Positions 54,224 through 62,337 of a stretch of 64,000 nt of DNA are shown here, in pieces. The stretch is from contig NZ_QEXV01000007.1 of the NCBI RefSeq assembly GCF_003122085.1, forward strand, positions 1 through 64,000. The letters run 5' to 3'. This DNA is from Marinicauda salina (GTDB taxonomy: Bacteria > Pseudomonadota > Alphaproteobacteria > Caulobacterales > Maricaulaceae). The position numbers were made by a program, and so were the translations under genes. The notes below the pieces were generated by a model, which saw only the letters and a program-made list of their open reading frames with translations, was not told where the DNA came from and did not search any database. Position 1 is the first letter of the stretch; each line of letters opens with the position of its first letter.

Positions 54224-56005
54224 ATGACCTACGACCTCAAGATCACGGGCGGAACCATCGTCGACGGGACGGGCGGCGAACCGTTCGAAGGCGAGGTCGG
54301 GATCACGGCCGGGCGCATCGTCGCCGTCGGCGAGGCGCCCGACGACGCCCGCGAGACCCTCGACGCGGCGGGCTGCATCGTCACGCCGGGCTTCCTCGAC
54401 GTGCACACCCATTACGACGGCCAGGCGAGCTGGGACGACGCGCTCCAGCCCTCGATCCGCCACGGCGTGACCACCGCGGTGATGGGCAATTGCGGCGTCG
54501 GCTTCGCCCCCGTGCGCCGGACCGATCACGACCGTCTGGTCCGCCTGATGGAGGGCGTCGAGGACATTCCCGGCACGGCGCTCTCCGAGGGGCTCAGCTG
54601 GGAGTGGGAGAGCTTCCCCGACTACATGGACGCGCTGGAGAAGACGCCGCGGACGATGGACATCGCCGCCATGGTCACCCACGACCCGATCCGCGTCTTC
54701 GTCATGGACGAGCGCGCCAACGCCGAGGACCAGGCCACCGACGCCGAAATCGCGAGGATGCGCGATCTCGTCCGCGAGGGGCTGGAGGCCGGCGCCATCG
54801 GGTTTTCGACGGGCCGCTCGGATCTCCATCGCACCGCCGACGGCGAATGGACGCCCGCCAGCGAGGCCACGGCGAAGGAGCTCGCCGGCATCGCCTCGGC
54901 CTTCGAGGGGCTCGATCACGGCGTGATCCAGGCGGTCTCGGACTTCGATCTCGAACGCGACCAGGACCGCTTCCCCGAAGAGTGGGCGGTGATCGAATCC
55001 TACGTGAAGGCCGCCGGCGGCCGGCCGTTCTCGATCTCGCTGATGCAGCGCGACTTCGCGCCCGATCAATGGAAGAAGATTCTCGCCGGGCTCGAGCAGC
55101 TCGACGCCGAGGGCTACACCGTGCGCGCCCAGGTCGCCCCGCGCGCCATCGGCGTCTTCCTCGGGCTTCAGTGCACCTTCCATCCCTTCATGGGCTATCC
55201 CGCCTACAAGGAGATCGCCCATCTGCCGCTCGACGAGCGCGTCGCGCGAATGAAGGACCCCGGCTTCAAGGCGAAGCTTCTGGCCCAGAAGTCCGACAAG
55301 GTCTCAACGCCGGAGAACTCGGTGCCGCCGATCGCCGATCTCATGATCGAGACCATGGAGTTCGTCGCGGAAAAGCTGTTCACGCTCTCCGACGATCCCG
55401 ACTACGAGCAGCCGCCGGAACAGTCGATCGCGGCCAAGGCGCGCGATCGCGGCGTCTCGGTGTGGGAGCAGCTCTACGACACGGCGATCGCCCGCGACGG
55501 TCGCGAACTCATCTACCTGCCGATCTACAATTACACCGAGCTCAGCTACGACAACGTGCTCGCCATGATGAAGCACCCGCTCTCCATCATGGGGCTGTCC
55601 GACGGCGGCGCGCACGTGGGCACGGTCTGCGACGCGAGCTTTCCCACCTATCTGATCGCCTACTGGACGCGCGACCGCACGCGCGGCGAACGCATCGCGC
55701 TGCCGACGGCGATAAAAAAGCTCACCGCCGATCTCGCCGACTATCTGGGGCTTTCCGACCGCGGGCGGATCAAGCCGGGGCTCAAGGCCGATCTCAACGT
55801 CATCGACTACGACAATCTGAGACTCGAGGCGCCGCACATGGTCCGGGACCTGCCCGCCGGCGGCCAGCGCCTGCTCCAGGGCGCGACGGGCTACCGGGCG
55901 ACGATCGTCAACGGCGAGGTCGTGGTGCGCGACGATGCGATCACCGAGGCGCGGCCGGGACGGCTGATCCGCGCGGGCCGGGAAATGAGGATGGCGGCGG
56001 AGTAG
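54224..56005 (+). CDS. N-acyl-D-amino-acid deacylase family amidohydrolase
   Basis: 593 residues. The amidohydrolase barrel shows the metal site HTHYDGQASWDD (H61, H63) and the cysteine ligand C90 in GNCGVGFAPVR, as in D-aminoacylase. Further marks are GAIGFSTGRSDLH, LSDGGAHVGTVCD and the C-terminal GRIKPGLKADLNVIDYDNL. It probably removes acyl groups from N-acyl-D-amino acids; the true substrate is uncertain. It is transcribed alone on the plus strand after a repeat-rich gap. Confidence 0.92.
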   Translation: MTYDLKITGGTIVDGTGGEPFEGEVGITAGRIVAVGEAPDDARETLDAAGCIVTPGFLDVHTHYDGQASWDDALQPSIRHGVTTAVMGNCGVGFAPVRRTDHDRLVRLMEGVEDIPGTALSEGLSWEWESFPDYMDALEKTPRTMDIAAMVTHDPIRVFVMDERANAEDQATDAEIARMRDLVREGLEAGAIGFSTGRSDLHRTADGEWTPASEATAKELAGIASAFEGLDHGVIQAVSDFDLERDQDRFPEEWAVIESYVKAAGGRPFSISLMQRDFAPDQWKKILAGLEQLDAEGYTVRAQVAPRAIGVFLGLQCTFHPFMGYPAYKEIAHLPLDERVARMKDPGFKAKLLAQKSDKVSTPENSVPPIADLMIETMEFVAEKLFTLSDDPDYEQPPEQSIAAKARDRGVSVWEQLYDTAIARDGRELIYLPIYNYTELSYDNVLAMMKHPLSIMGLSDGGAHVGTVCDASFPTYLIAYWTRDRTRGERIALPTAIKKLTADLADYLGLSDRGRIKPGLKADLNVIDYDNLRLEAPHMVRDLPAGGQRLLQGATGYRATIVNGEVVVRDDAITEARPGRLIRAGREMRMAAE

Positions 56006-56007
56006 GG

Positions 56008-56508
56008 GTGAGAGGTGCGGCAGTGAACGACAAACCTCCCTCTCATCATTTGATCTATAAGATCTGGATGTTCGTTGAATTGGCCGAAAAGCGATTAGGC
56101 CGGTGCAGGCATGATCGGGTGCTGTTGAACGCCTGTGTAGAAGCGCGGGCGATCCATGCGCGCGGGCTTTTGGATTTTCTCTATAAGAAGAATCCTCGGC
56201 AGGACGACTATGTCGCGGAGCGCGCTTTTCCCGAACAAGGTCGATGGGGACAGATTGTAGGCCAATCACCTGGCGACCTGTCAGAACACATGGAGAGGAT
56301 AAACAAGAATATTCCTCACCTGACCTATAAGCAGCTGACCAGAGAAGAGGGCAGGCAACCGCCAGATTGGCCGCGCATCGAGGCAATCATTTCTTCAGGC
56401 CTAAGCAAGTTTTTCGATGAGTTTCCCAAAAGCGAGGTCTGCTCTTGTGATTCGTGCAAGCGAATCCTGTCTCTCGAATCGGTTCGCGCGTTGATCGGAA
56501 AGCATTGA
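56008..56508 (+). CDS. Unrecognised protein with a HAR-LLDFL motif
   Basis: 166 residues from a GTG at 56008, with GGAG upstream; a second GTG at 56023 is possible. The stretch NACVEARAIHARGLLDFLY resembles a motif I recall from small uncharacterised HEPN-like proteins. The C-terminus carries CSCDSCKR. Base composition is clearly less GC-rich than the preceding amidohydrolase, and the gene starts 2 bp after that stop. Acquisition by transfer is likely. Function unknown. Confidence 0.65.
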   Translation: MRGAAVNDKPPSHHLIYKIWMFVELAEKRLGRCRHDRVLLNACVEARAIHARGLLDFLYKKNPRQDDYVAERAFPEQGRWGQIVGQSPGDLSEHMERINKNIPHLTYKQLTREEGRQPPDWPRIEAIISSGLSKFFDEFPKSEVCSCDSCKRILSLESVRALIGKH

Positions 56509-56576
56509 CTTTTGCGTCTGTTTGACGCGCTTCATGCGTGCTGACTATCGCATGGCCGCGGCGCCGGCGTTTCTCA

Positions 56577-56695
56577 CCCCACCCCGACCCTCCCCTCAAG
56601 GGGAGGGAGTCAGGTCGCCGCCGCGCGCGATGTCCGCTCAAGACCGGACGCCAGCGCGTTCTCCCTCCCCCTCGGGGGAGGGACGGGGTGGGGGG
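56577..56695. repeat. Paired C/G-rich palindromic repeats, copies E and E'
   Basis: Forward copy 56577-56609 (CCCCACCCCGACCCTCCCCT) and inverted copy 56661-56695 are separated by about 50 bp. Spacing and orientation match the B/B' pair, so the pair itself appears to be the mobile or amplified unit. Confidence 0.78.
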
Positions 56696-56768
56696 CGAGC
56701 GTTGAGCGCCGCTCTGGATGCTTGGGTCAAGCCCAAGGACCGAGCCGGTGGAGGACTCGCAAGGCCCT

Positions 56769-56887
56769 CGTCCTTCGAGACGCCCCGATCCCCTCATCCT
56801 GCGGGTGAGGTCCGCTCGGCGAAGCCGATGCGGGGCGCCGGTGGCGCGCCGCAAAGGCCGAACGCGTAGCGGCCGTCTCGAAGGACG
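56769..56887. repeat. TCCTTCGAGA-type inverted repeat element
   Basis: The ends CGTCCTTCGAGACG and CGTCTCGAAGGACG are perfect complements 119 bp apart. The ends are related to the element at 39833-39937. Confidence 0.75.
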
Positions 56888-56938
56888 GGGATCGGGGCGG
56901 AGCCGAGAGCGGCGCCTGTCCCCCTGACCCGCTTGCGC

Positions 56939-57026
56939 GTCATTCCCGCGAAGGCGGGAACCCAGAGGGGCCGCCAGACGCCCTTCGATCCTTGGGTCCC
57001 CGACGGCCTTCGGCCTCGGGGATGAC
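56939..57026. repeat. GTCATTCCCGCGAAGGCGGG-type repeat element
   Basis: GTCATTCCCGC-GAAG-GCGGGAA forms a hairpin at the left end, and TCGGGGATGAC closes the right end. I recall similar units dispersed in many proteobacterial genomes. Confidence 0.7.
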
Positions 57027-57119
57027 GAAGAGATTGGAGGGGAAAGGGAACTCGCCCGCGCCGACGCTCGCCCCTATGAAAGATTGCGCGATGCGCGCCC
57101 TCCGCGCAGGCTGGGCGTC

Positions 57120-57590
57120 ATGCGGACGCTTTTCGCCAGCCTGCTTTTCGTCCTCACCGCCGGCGTCCCGTCGGCGATGGCGTGCAGCTGCGCGCTTCCG
57201 GACCACAGGCCGCCGCTCACCATGGCGACCTATCTCGATGACGCGGAGGTGGCTTTCGTCGGGACGGTGACGGAATCGTACGAGTCTGCCCCGAACGCCG
57301 ACGACCGGCGGTACGGCGTCGACCGATACGAGACGTGGTTCCGTGTGGACCGCGCCATAAAGGGCGACCTGCACCGGCGCGCCATGGTGGCGCACACGAC
57401 AAACGATGGCATGTGCGGCGTGTGGTTCGAGCCCGGCCGCACCTATCTCGTCTTCGCCCGCGCGGGCGATGAGTCGGGCGAACTGAGGACCAGCGCGTGT
57501 CTTATGCCGTTCGAGCGCGCGCGCGATGTGTTCGCCGAAGCGCTCGATCTGGATGTTCCGCTGACCAGCCCGCATTCTCGGCCGGATTAG
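57120..57590 (+). CDS. Secreted TIMP/NTR-like protein
   Basis: 156 residues from the ATG at 57120. A signal peptide (LFASLLFVLTAGVPSAMA) is followed immediately by CSCALP, the N-terminal Cys-x-Cys of bacterial TIMP-like (NTR fold) proteins. VAFVGTVTESYES and FRVDRAIKGDLHRRAMVAHT continue the beta barrel, and later cysteines (DGMCGVW, TSACLMPF) could pair. It is probably periplasmic. The role is unknown; metalloprotease inhibition is only an analogy. Confidence 0.8.
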   Translation: MRTLFASLLFVLTAGVPSAMACSCALPDHRPPLTMATYLDDAEVAFVGTVTESYESAPNADDRRYGVDRYETWFRVDRAIKGDLHRRAMVAHTTNDGMCGVWFEPGRTYLVFARAGDESGELRTSACLMPFERARDVFAEALDLDVPLTSPHSRPD

Positions 57591-57658
57591 TATGAGGCCC
57601 TCCGACCGCCCCCCACACTATGCCAGGGGGTCCAGCGAGGGGCGGCTTCGCGTCAATA

Positions 57659-57680
57659 GGTTCCCGCTTGTGCGGGAACC
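57659..57680. terminator. Hairpin between convergent genes
   Basis: GGTTCCCGC and GCGGGAACC flank a TTGT loop, between the stops of the TIMP-like and LysR genes. There is no T-tract, so it may be a repeat remnant rather than a true terminator. Confidence 0.4.
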
Positions 57681-57687
57681 CCGGCGA

Positions 57688-58605
57688 TCACGCCCCCGCC
57701 TTCTCCTCAAGCATCGCCTGCGTCTTGCGGCCCTCTGCGACGAGCCAGTCGCGGAAGCGGGCGACCGGCGGGCGGCGGAGGCTCTCGCGGCGGAAGCGCG
57801 CGCGATAGGGCGCGCCGAGCCAGGCGCCGGCCGTCGCCGGGAAGGGCAGGGAGAGATCGCCCGTCTCGATCCCCGGCGCGGCGAGCGCCAGTCCGCAGAT
57901 CGCGAGCGCGGCGTCGGAACGCACGGCCTCCAGCGCAGGCGCGATGCGGGCGTAGCGGATGCCGCGCTCCGGCGCGGTCTTGCGGTAGCCGTGGGCGGCG
58001 ATCCAGTCCGGCCAGAATATCGCGCCGGGGACGTTCCGGTAGGCGTCGAGGTGGAGCAGCGGAAAGCCTTCCAGCCGATCGGCCGCGTCGAGCGCGTTGA
58101 TGCGGCGCGTATTCTCCGGCGAGCTGACGGGCAGGAGATAGTCGGTGAACAGGTCGATCGCGTCCTTTCCGCCGGGTTCGACGTCGAGCCGGATCTCGCA
58201 GTCCGGCGCGCCCGGCGGGGCCTCGCTGCTCATGCGGAACTCGGTGTTTGGACGGAGCGCGCGGAACGCGTCCAGGCGCGGCTCGAGCCAGAGCGCGGCC
58301 CAGTCGGGATCGGCGAGGATATGAATCTCGCTGAGTCGTTGCAGCTCGAGAATGCCGGCCGCGGCGTCGAGCTCGGCGAAACCCGTCTTCAGATGGGGCA
58401 TGGCTTGCTTGAGCGCCGGCGCGGGGCGGATTCCGGATCGCCCGCGCACCAGCAGGTCGACGCCCAGATAGTCCTCGAGCGTGCGGATGCGCTGGCCGAC
58501 GGCGGCCGGCGTGACGCCGAGCCGCTCGGCGGCGGCCTTGAGCGAGCCTGCGCGCACGGCGAGCTCAAGCGCCTGCAGCGATCTCAGATGGGTCGCGTGA
58601 TCCAT
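57688..58605 (-). CDS. LysR family transcriptional regulator
   Basis: 305 residues. The winged helix-turn-helix reads LQALELAVRAGSLKAAAERL then VTPAAVGQRIRTLEDYLGV. The effector domain follows and includes WPDWIAAHGYRKTAPERGIR. This resembles GcvA-like regulators. It is divergent from the DUF4242 gene, and a 20-bp palindrome between them is a likely binding site. The effector is unknown. Confidence 0.92.
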   Translation of the reverse strand: MDHATHLRSLQALELAVRAGSLKAAAERLGVTPAAVGQRIRTLEDYLGVDLLVRGRSGIRPAPALKQAMPHLKTGFAELDAAAGILELQRLSEIHILADPDWAALWLEPRLDAFRALRPNTEFRMSSEAPPGAPDCEIRLDVEPGGKDAIDLFTDYLLPVSSPENTRRINALDAADRLEGFPLLHLDAYRNVPGAIFWPDWIAAHGYRKTAPERGIRYARIAPALEAVRSDAALAICGLALAAPGIETGDLSLPFPATAGAWLGAPYRARFRRESLRRPPVARFRDWLVAEGRKTQAMLEEKAGA

Positions 58606-58622
58606 GCCTCAGGGTAAAGTTT

Positions 58623-58642
58623 TTCTTTAATTCGATAAAGAA
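58623..58642. promoter_or_regulatory. Palindrome in the LysR-DUF4242 divergent region
   Basis: TTCTTTA and TAAAGAA flank a 6-nt centre, in an otherwise unusually AT-rich patch 18 bp before the lysR start and 71 bp before the DUF4242 start. It has the size and dyad symmetry of a LysR recognition site, so autoregulation plus control of the divergent gene is the natural reading. Confidence 0.6.
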
Positions 58643-58712
58643 CATTCAGATTGTCGACGCCCTCGCCGAGGCCAAAATGGCTCTCGTCTCGCAGACAGGG
58701 AGGAGACCCGCC

Positions 58713-58997
58713 ATGGCCCAGCTGAAGCGATACATGATCGAGCGCGACATCCCCGGCGTCGGATCGATGTCGATCGTCGAGCTCTGCGGCGCCGCGCGCG
58801 CGTCCAACCAGGCGCTCGACAAGCTCGATCACGGCATCCAGTGGCAGCACAGCTATGTCGCCGGCGACAAGACGTTCTGCATCTATCTCGCCAGCGGTGA
58901 GGACAAGATTCGCAAGCATGCCGAGCTGAGCGGCTTCCCGGCGACCAGGATCACGGAGATCCCGCAGATCATCGATCCGCTGACGGCGAACAACTAG
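58713..58997 (+). CDS. DUF4242 (SCO4226-like) small protein
   Basis: 94 residues from an ATG with GGGAGGAG about 8 nt upstream. KRYMIERDIPGVGSM and QWQHSYVAGDKTFCIYLA are the family marks, ending with HAELSGFPATRITEI. Streptomyces SCO4226 is a nickel-binding member; the biological role is open. It is probably the target of the divergent LysR gene. Its stop is 6 bp from the convergent SDR stop. Confidence 0.87.
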   Translation: MAQLKRYMIERDIPGVGSMSIVELCGAARASNQALDKLDHGIQWQHSYVAGDKTFCIYLASGEDKIRKHAELSGFPATRITEIPQIIDPLTANN

Positions 58998-59003
58998 GCG
59001 CGG

Positions 59004-59765
59004 CTAGCGCACATAGCTCGCGCCGTTGACGTCGAAGGTCGCTCCGGTCGCCGAAGGACACGCGCCCGAGAGCAGGAAGGCGCACAGCCGGCCGAACTCC
59101 TCGGGCTGCGCCATCTGGCCGTAGGGGACCTCGGCGAGCGCCTTCGCGCGCGCGCCCGGCTCCTGCGGCGCCATCTCGGTGTCGATCCAGCCCGGCGCGA
59201 TCGCGTAGGCCAGGACCCCGTCGCCGGAATAGGCGCGCGCCAGCGTCTTGATCAGCCCGATGAGCCCGGCCTTCGCCGCGGCGTAGCTGGGATGGTCGGG
59301 ATCGTCGCCGCGATGGGCCGCGCGCGAGGCGATGGCGACCATGGCGCCGGGATCGTCGGCGCGGCCGCGCCAGTCGCGGGCGGCCTCGCGGGCGAGATCG
59401 GCCGCCGAGAGCAGGTCGACCTCCAGCGTGCGCGTCCAGTTGGCCCGCCAGGTCTCGTAATCGGCCTCGATCGAGGCGGCCTCGAAGATCCCGTGATTGA
59501 TCACCAGCCCGTCGAGGCGCCCGCCGGCGAGCTTTTTCGCCTCCGCCCAGGCCTCGGGCGCGGCGCCGGGGGTCGCGAAATCCGCGCTCATCAGGCCCAG
59601 GAAGTTTCCGCCGAGATCGTTGGCGACGTCCTCGGCGGCGTCGCGATTGCGCCCGTAATGGACGACGACCTTCGCGCCCTGGCCGGCGAGCGTCTTCGCG
59701 ATCGCCGCGCCGGTTCCGCGCGAGGCGCCGGTGACGAGGATATTCTTGTCGGCGAGGCCGGGCAT
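59004..59765 (-). CDS. Short-chain dehydrogenase/reductase
   Basis: 253 residues. The cofactor loop is TGASRGTGAAIAKTL; the usual NNAG is replaced by INHG. The active-site SYAAAKAG supplies the YxxxK, with an upstream IASRAAH serine. APGWIDTEMAPQEPG and the C-terminal TGATFDVNGASYVR are typical. It is predicted to be an NADPH-dependent oxidoreductase of unknown substrate, transcribed alone. Confidence 0.9.
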   Translation of the reverse strand: MPGLADKNILVTGASRGTGAAIAKTLAGQGAKVVVHYGRNRDAAEDVANDLGGNFLGLMSADFATPGAAPEAWAEAKKLAGGRLDGLVINHGIFEAASIEADYETWRANWTRTLEVDLLSAADLAREAARDWRGRADDPGAMVAIASRAAHRGDDPDHPSYAAAKAGLIGLIKTLARAYSGDGVLAYAIAPGWIDTEMAPQEPGARAKALAEVPYGQMAQPEEFGRLCAFLLSGACPSATGATFDVNGASYVR

Positions 59766-59813
59766 GGGCGGGTCCTTTCAGGTGGCTTGGCGAGGAGAAC
59801 CGAGGCGGCGAAT

Positions 59814-59920
59814 CCCTCTCCCCCTGTCAGGGGGAGAGGCCAGGTGAGGGGGGCGGTGGAGGTAGAGCGCGACGCCTGCTCCCCTCACCTTACCTCTCCC
59901 CTCAAGGAGGGGAGAGGGGG
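59814..59920. repeat. Variant paired palindromic repeats, copies F and F'
   Basis: CTCTCCCCCTGTCAGGGGGAGAG with AGGTGAGGGG, and then CCCCTCACCT with CTCTCCCCTCAAGGAGGGGAG, form a large inverted repeat in the gap between the acylase stop and the SDR start. It is a diverged relative of the A-E family. Confidence 0.72.
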
Positions 59921-59934
59921 CGCATGCGTCGCGC

Positions 59935-62289
59935 CTATTCTCCACCCCCGGCCGGAACCAGCCTGAGCGTCCTCGCGCCCTCGGGCGGGTTTTCCGGCGT
60001 CCAGTCGTCTCGGATCTGGAAATACTCGCCGGCCGCCCACATGGGCGCGAGATCGTCATAGTGCGCCGACAGCGGATGGCCGGACTGCCCCGGCGCGTGC
60101 ATGAACCGCGACTCGTTGAGATCGGCGAGGTCGTAGATCGCCCGCATCGAGGCGCCGTGATAGGCGTCGTAATTCCCCGCCGCGTAGCTGAAATGGCCGA
60201 CATTGACCGTCGAGCCGTCGCCGCCGACGGGCTCGCGCACGGTGAACATGCCGCCGAGGATCGGCTGGCCGGTGAAGGCGTGGTCGAACACCGCCTGGTG
60301 GACCTCGCCCCAACGCCAGGCGTCGATGTCCTCGCCGTATTGCGCCGCCGTCCGGGCCATCGCCGCGTCGAGCGCGAGCCCTGCGATCGTGGCGCAGCGC
60401 TCGACCGAGGCGGTGCGGACGTCGTCGCACCAGGCCGAGGCGTCGCCGGCGAGCACGTCCTCGAGAAAGGCGCGTCGGGGCTGGTCGAAACGGCCGGCCA
60501 GCGCGCCGAGTTCGTCGGACCAGATCGCCGCCGACAGCGCGCGCAGCCAGGCCGAGACGATTAGGCCTTCCGGCTCGTCGGGATCGAGCGAGGCGTCCCA
60601 TCCCTCCAGCCGCGCGATCGCGGCCGCGCCGAGCTCGCTTTCGGGTTCGGCGGCCAGCAGGGCCGGCAGGATGCGGCGGATGTGCAGCGAGGTGACGTCG
60701 AGCTGCATCGCCGCGAAGCTTTCCGCGTCGTGGCGCTCGGTCGCCTCGATCATCGCCTCGATGCGCGGCGCGCGGTAGACGGCGTAGCTGCCGGGAAGCG
60801 GGTAGGGATAGACGTCGCCGGCGACCAGATTGTTGCCCGAGGCGATGTAGCCTCCGCGCGGGTTCTCTACCCGCGGCAGCTCGTCGAACGGGACGAAGCC
60901 GGTCCATTCGCCGGCCTCGTCGCGCACCGGCAGCAGGCCGGCGGTGGTGTAGCCGATCGTTCCGTCGATCCCGGCATAGTGCATGTTCTGCATCGGCGCG
61001 GTCCAGCCGCGCACCGCGTCGACGAAGCTGTCCCAGCCGGTGGATTTCATGATCGCGAGGGTGGCGTCGGCGGAGTCGTTGTCGGGATGCGTCGAGGTCG
61101 AGCGCCACACCACCAGCTTGTCGGGATCGAAGGGCGAGAGATCGAACCACTGCTCGTCGAGGACCGGGCCCTCCGGCGTCTCGCGGATGACGAGCTCCAC
61201 GTCGTCGCCGCCGCGCACCCGGATCGTCTCGCGCCGCTCGGTGACGTCGATCGCGCCGGGATCGCGCTCGACATAGTCGATCACGTCGAAGCCGGTGTTG
61301 GTGAAGCCCCAGGCGCCGTGGGCGTTGCGTCCGAGCACGACCGAGGGCGTGCCCGGAATGGTCCCCCCGATCACCGGGCCGTAGGAGAGGTTCAGCCGGA
61401 CGAAATACCAGATCGACGGCGCGCCGAGACCGAGATGCGGGTCGTTGGCGAGCAGGGGCGCGCCGGATTCGGTGCGCTCGCCGGAGACCACCCAGGCGTT
61501 CGAGCCGGGCCGGTTCTCGGGTTGGGCCTGCGCCTCGCTGTCGGCGTCCCGTCCGCGCAGGGTTTCGCCGATCTCCTCGAGCGGCAGCACCTCGACGCCG
61601 TCGAGCGTGGCGCGCACGTCGGCGTCCTTCAGCATGGTCGGCGCCCAGTCTGGGAAGGGGTCGAGGAACTGGTCGAGCTGATCGGGCGAGAGCGCGTCGG
61701 CGAGCGCGGCGCGGTCCCAGTCGTCCGCCCCGCCGGCGGCGAGATCATGGGCCAGGAAGATGTTGACGGCCGCCGAATCGATCGGGCGCCACGGCTCGAT
61801 CGGCATCCGCAGGACGGCGTATTCCGGCGCCGGCGCGCCGCGCGTCAGCCTGGCGTTGACGCCGGCGACATAGGCCTCGAGGGCGGCGCGGGTCTCGTCG
61901 GAGAGATTGGACAGGACGGCCTCGGCGGCCCCGGGATAGCCGCGGATGCGCGCGCGGGCGTCGGTGCGGACATAGTCGTCGCCGAGCGCTTCGGCGAGTC
62001 GGCCCTGAACGTAGCGCCGGGCCATGTCCATCTGGAAATAGCGTTCCGCGGCGTGGGCGTAGCCGACCGCGAAATAGACGTCCGCGTCGGTCTCGCCGAA
62101 GATGTGCGCGACGCCATGCTCGTCCCGGACGATTTGCGCGCTCGCGGGCAGGCCGACGGCCTCGGCCTCGCCCGAAACCTGCGGCTTCGTGGCGATGAAG
62201 CGCTCGGTCAGCCAGCCCGCCGCGCCCAGCGCCAGCACCAGCGCCAACGCCGCGGCGGCCAGCCCGCCGCGCAGAATCCACTTGGTCAT
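59935..62289 (-). CDS. Penicillin acylase family Ntn-hydrolase
   Basis: 784 residues. An N-terminal anchor or signal (GLAAAALALVLALGAAGWL) is followed by the alpha-chain region (VRDEHGVAHIFGETDADVYF). The spacer-beta junction GSNAWVVSG gives the catalytic N-terminal serine as S263 after self-cleavage. LLANDPHLGL follows as expected. It hydrolyses amides such as acyl-homoserine lactones, N-acyl amino acids or beta-lactams; which one is unknown. It lies 48 bp after the aldehyde dehydrogenase gene and probably shares its transcript. Confidence 0.93.
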   Translation of the reverse strand: MTKWILRGGLAAAALALVLALGAAGWLTERFIATKPQVSGEAEAVGLPASAQIVRDEHGVAHIFGETDADVYFAVGYAHAAERYFQMDMARRYVQGRLAEALGDDYVRTDARARIRGYPGAAEAVLSNLSDETRAALEAYVAGVNARLTRGAPAPEYAVLRMPIEPWRPIDSAAVNIFLAHDLAAGGADDWDRAALADALSPDQLDQFLDPFPDWAPTMLKDADVRATLDGVEVLPLEEIGETLRGRDADSEAQAQPENRPGSNAWVVSGERTESGAPLLANDPHLGLGAPSIWYFVRLNLSYGPVIGGTIPGTPSVVLGRNAHGAWGFTNTGFDVIDYVERDPGAIDVTERRETIRVRGGDDVELVIRETPEGPVLDEQWFDLSPFDPDKLVVWRSTSTHPDNDSADATLAIMKSTGWDSFVDAVRGWTAPMQNMHYAGIDGTIGYTTAGLLPVRDEAGEWTGFVPFDELPRVENPRGGYIASGNNLVAGDVYPYPLPGSYAVYRAPRIEAMIEATERHDAESFAAMQLDVTSLHIRRILPALLAAEPESELGAAAIARLEGWDASLDPDEPEGLIVSAWLRALSAAIWSDELGALAGRFDQPRRAFLEDVLAGDASAWCDDVRTASVERCATIAGLALDAAMARTAAQYGEDIDAWRWGEVHQAVFDHAFTGQPILGGMFTVREPVGGDGSTVNVGHFSYAAGNYDAYHGASMRAIYDLADLNESRFMHAPGQSGHPLSAHYDDLAPMWAAGEYFQIRDDWTPENPPEGARTLRLVPAGGGE

Positions 62290-62337
62290 CTCAGCCCCCT
62301 CGGCGATCCGCGCCCGTTTCCGCCCGGCGCGCTCCCC

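Larger units (their letters stand above)
56509..57119. other. Repeat cluster, no gene seen
   Basis: 611 bp filled with at least three kinds of inverted repeat: the paired C/G palindromes at 56577-56695, a TCCTTCGAGA element at 56769-56887, and a GTCATTCCCGCGAAGGCGGG element at 56939-57026. I see no reading frame with family resemblance. Confidence 0.75.
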
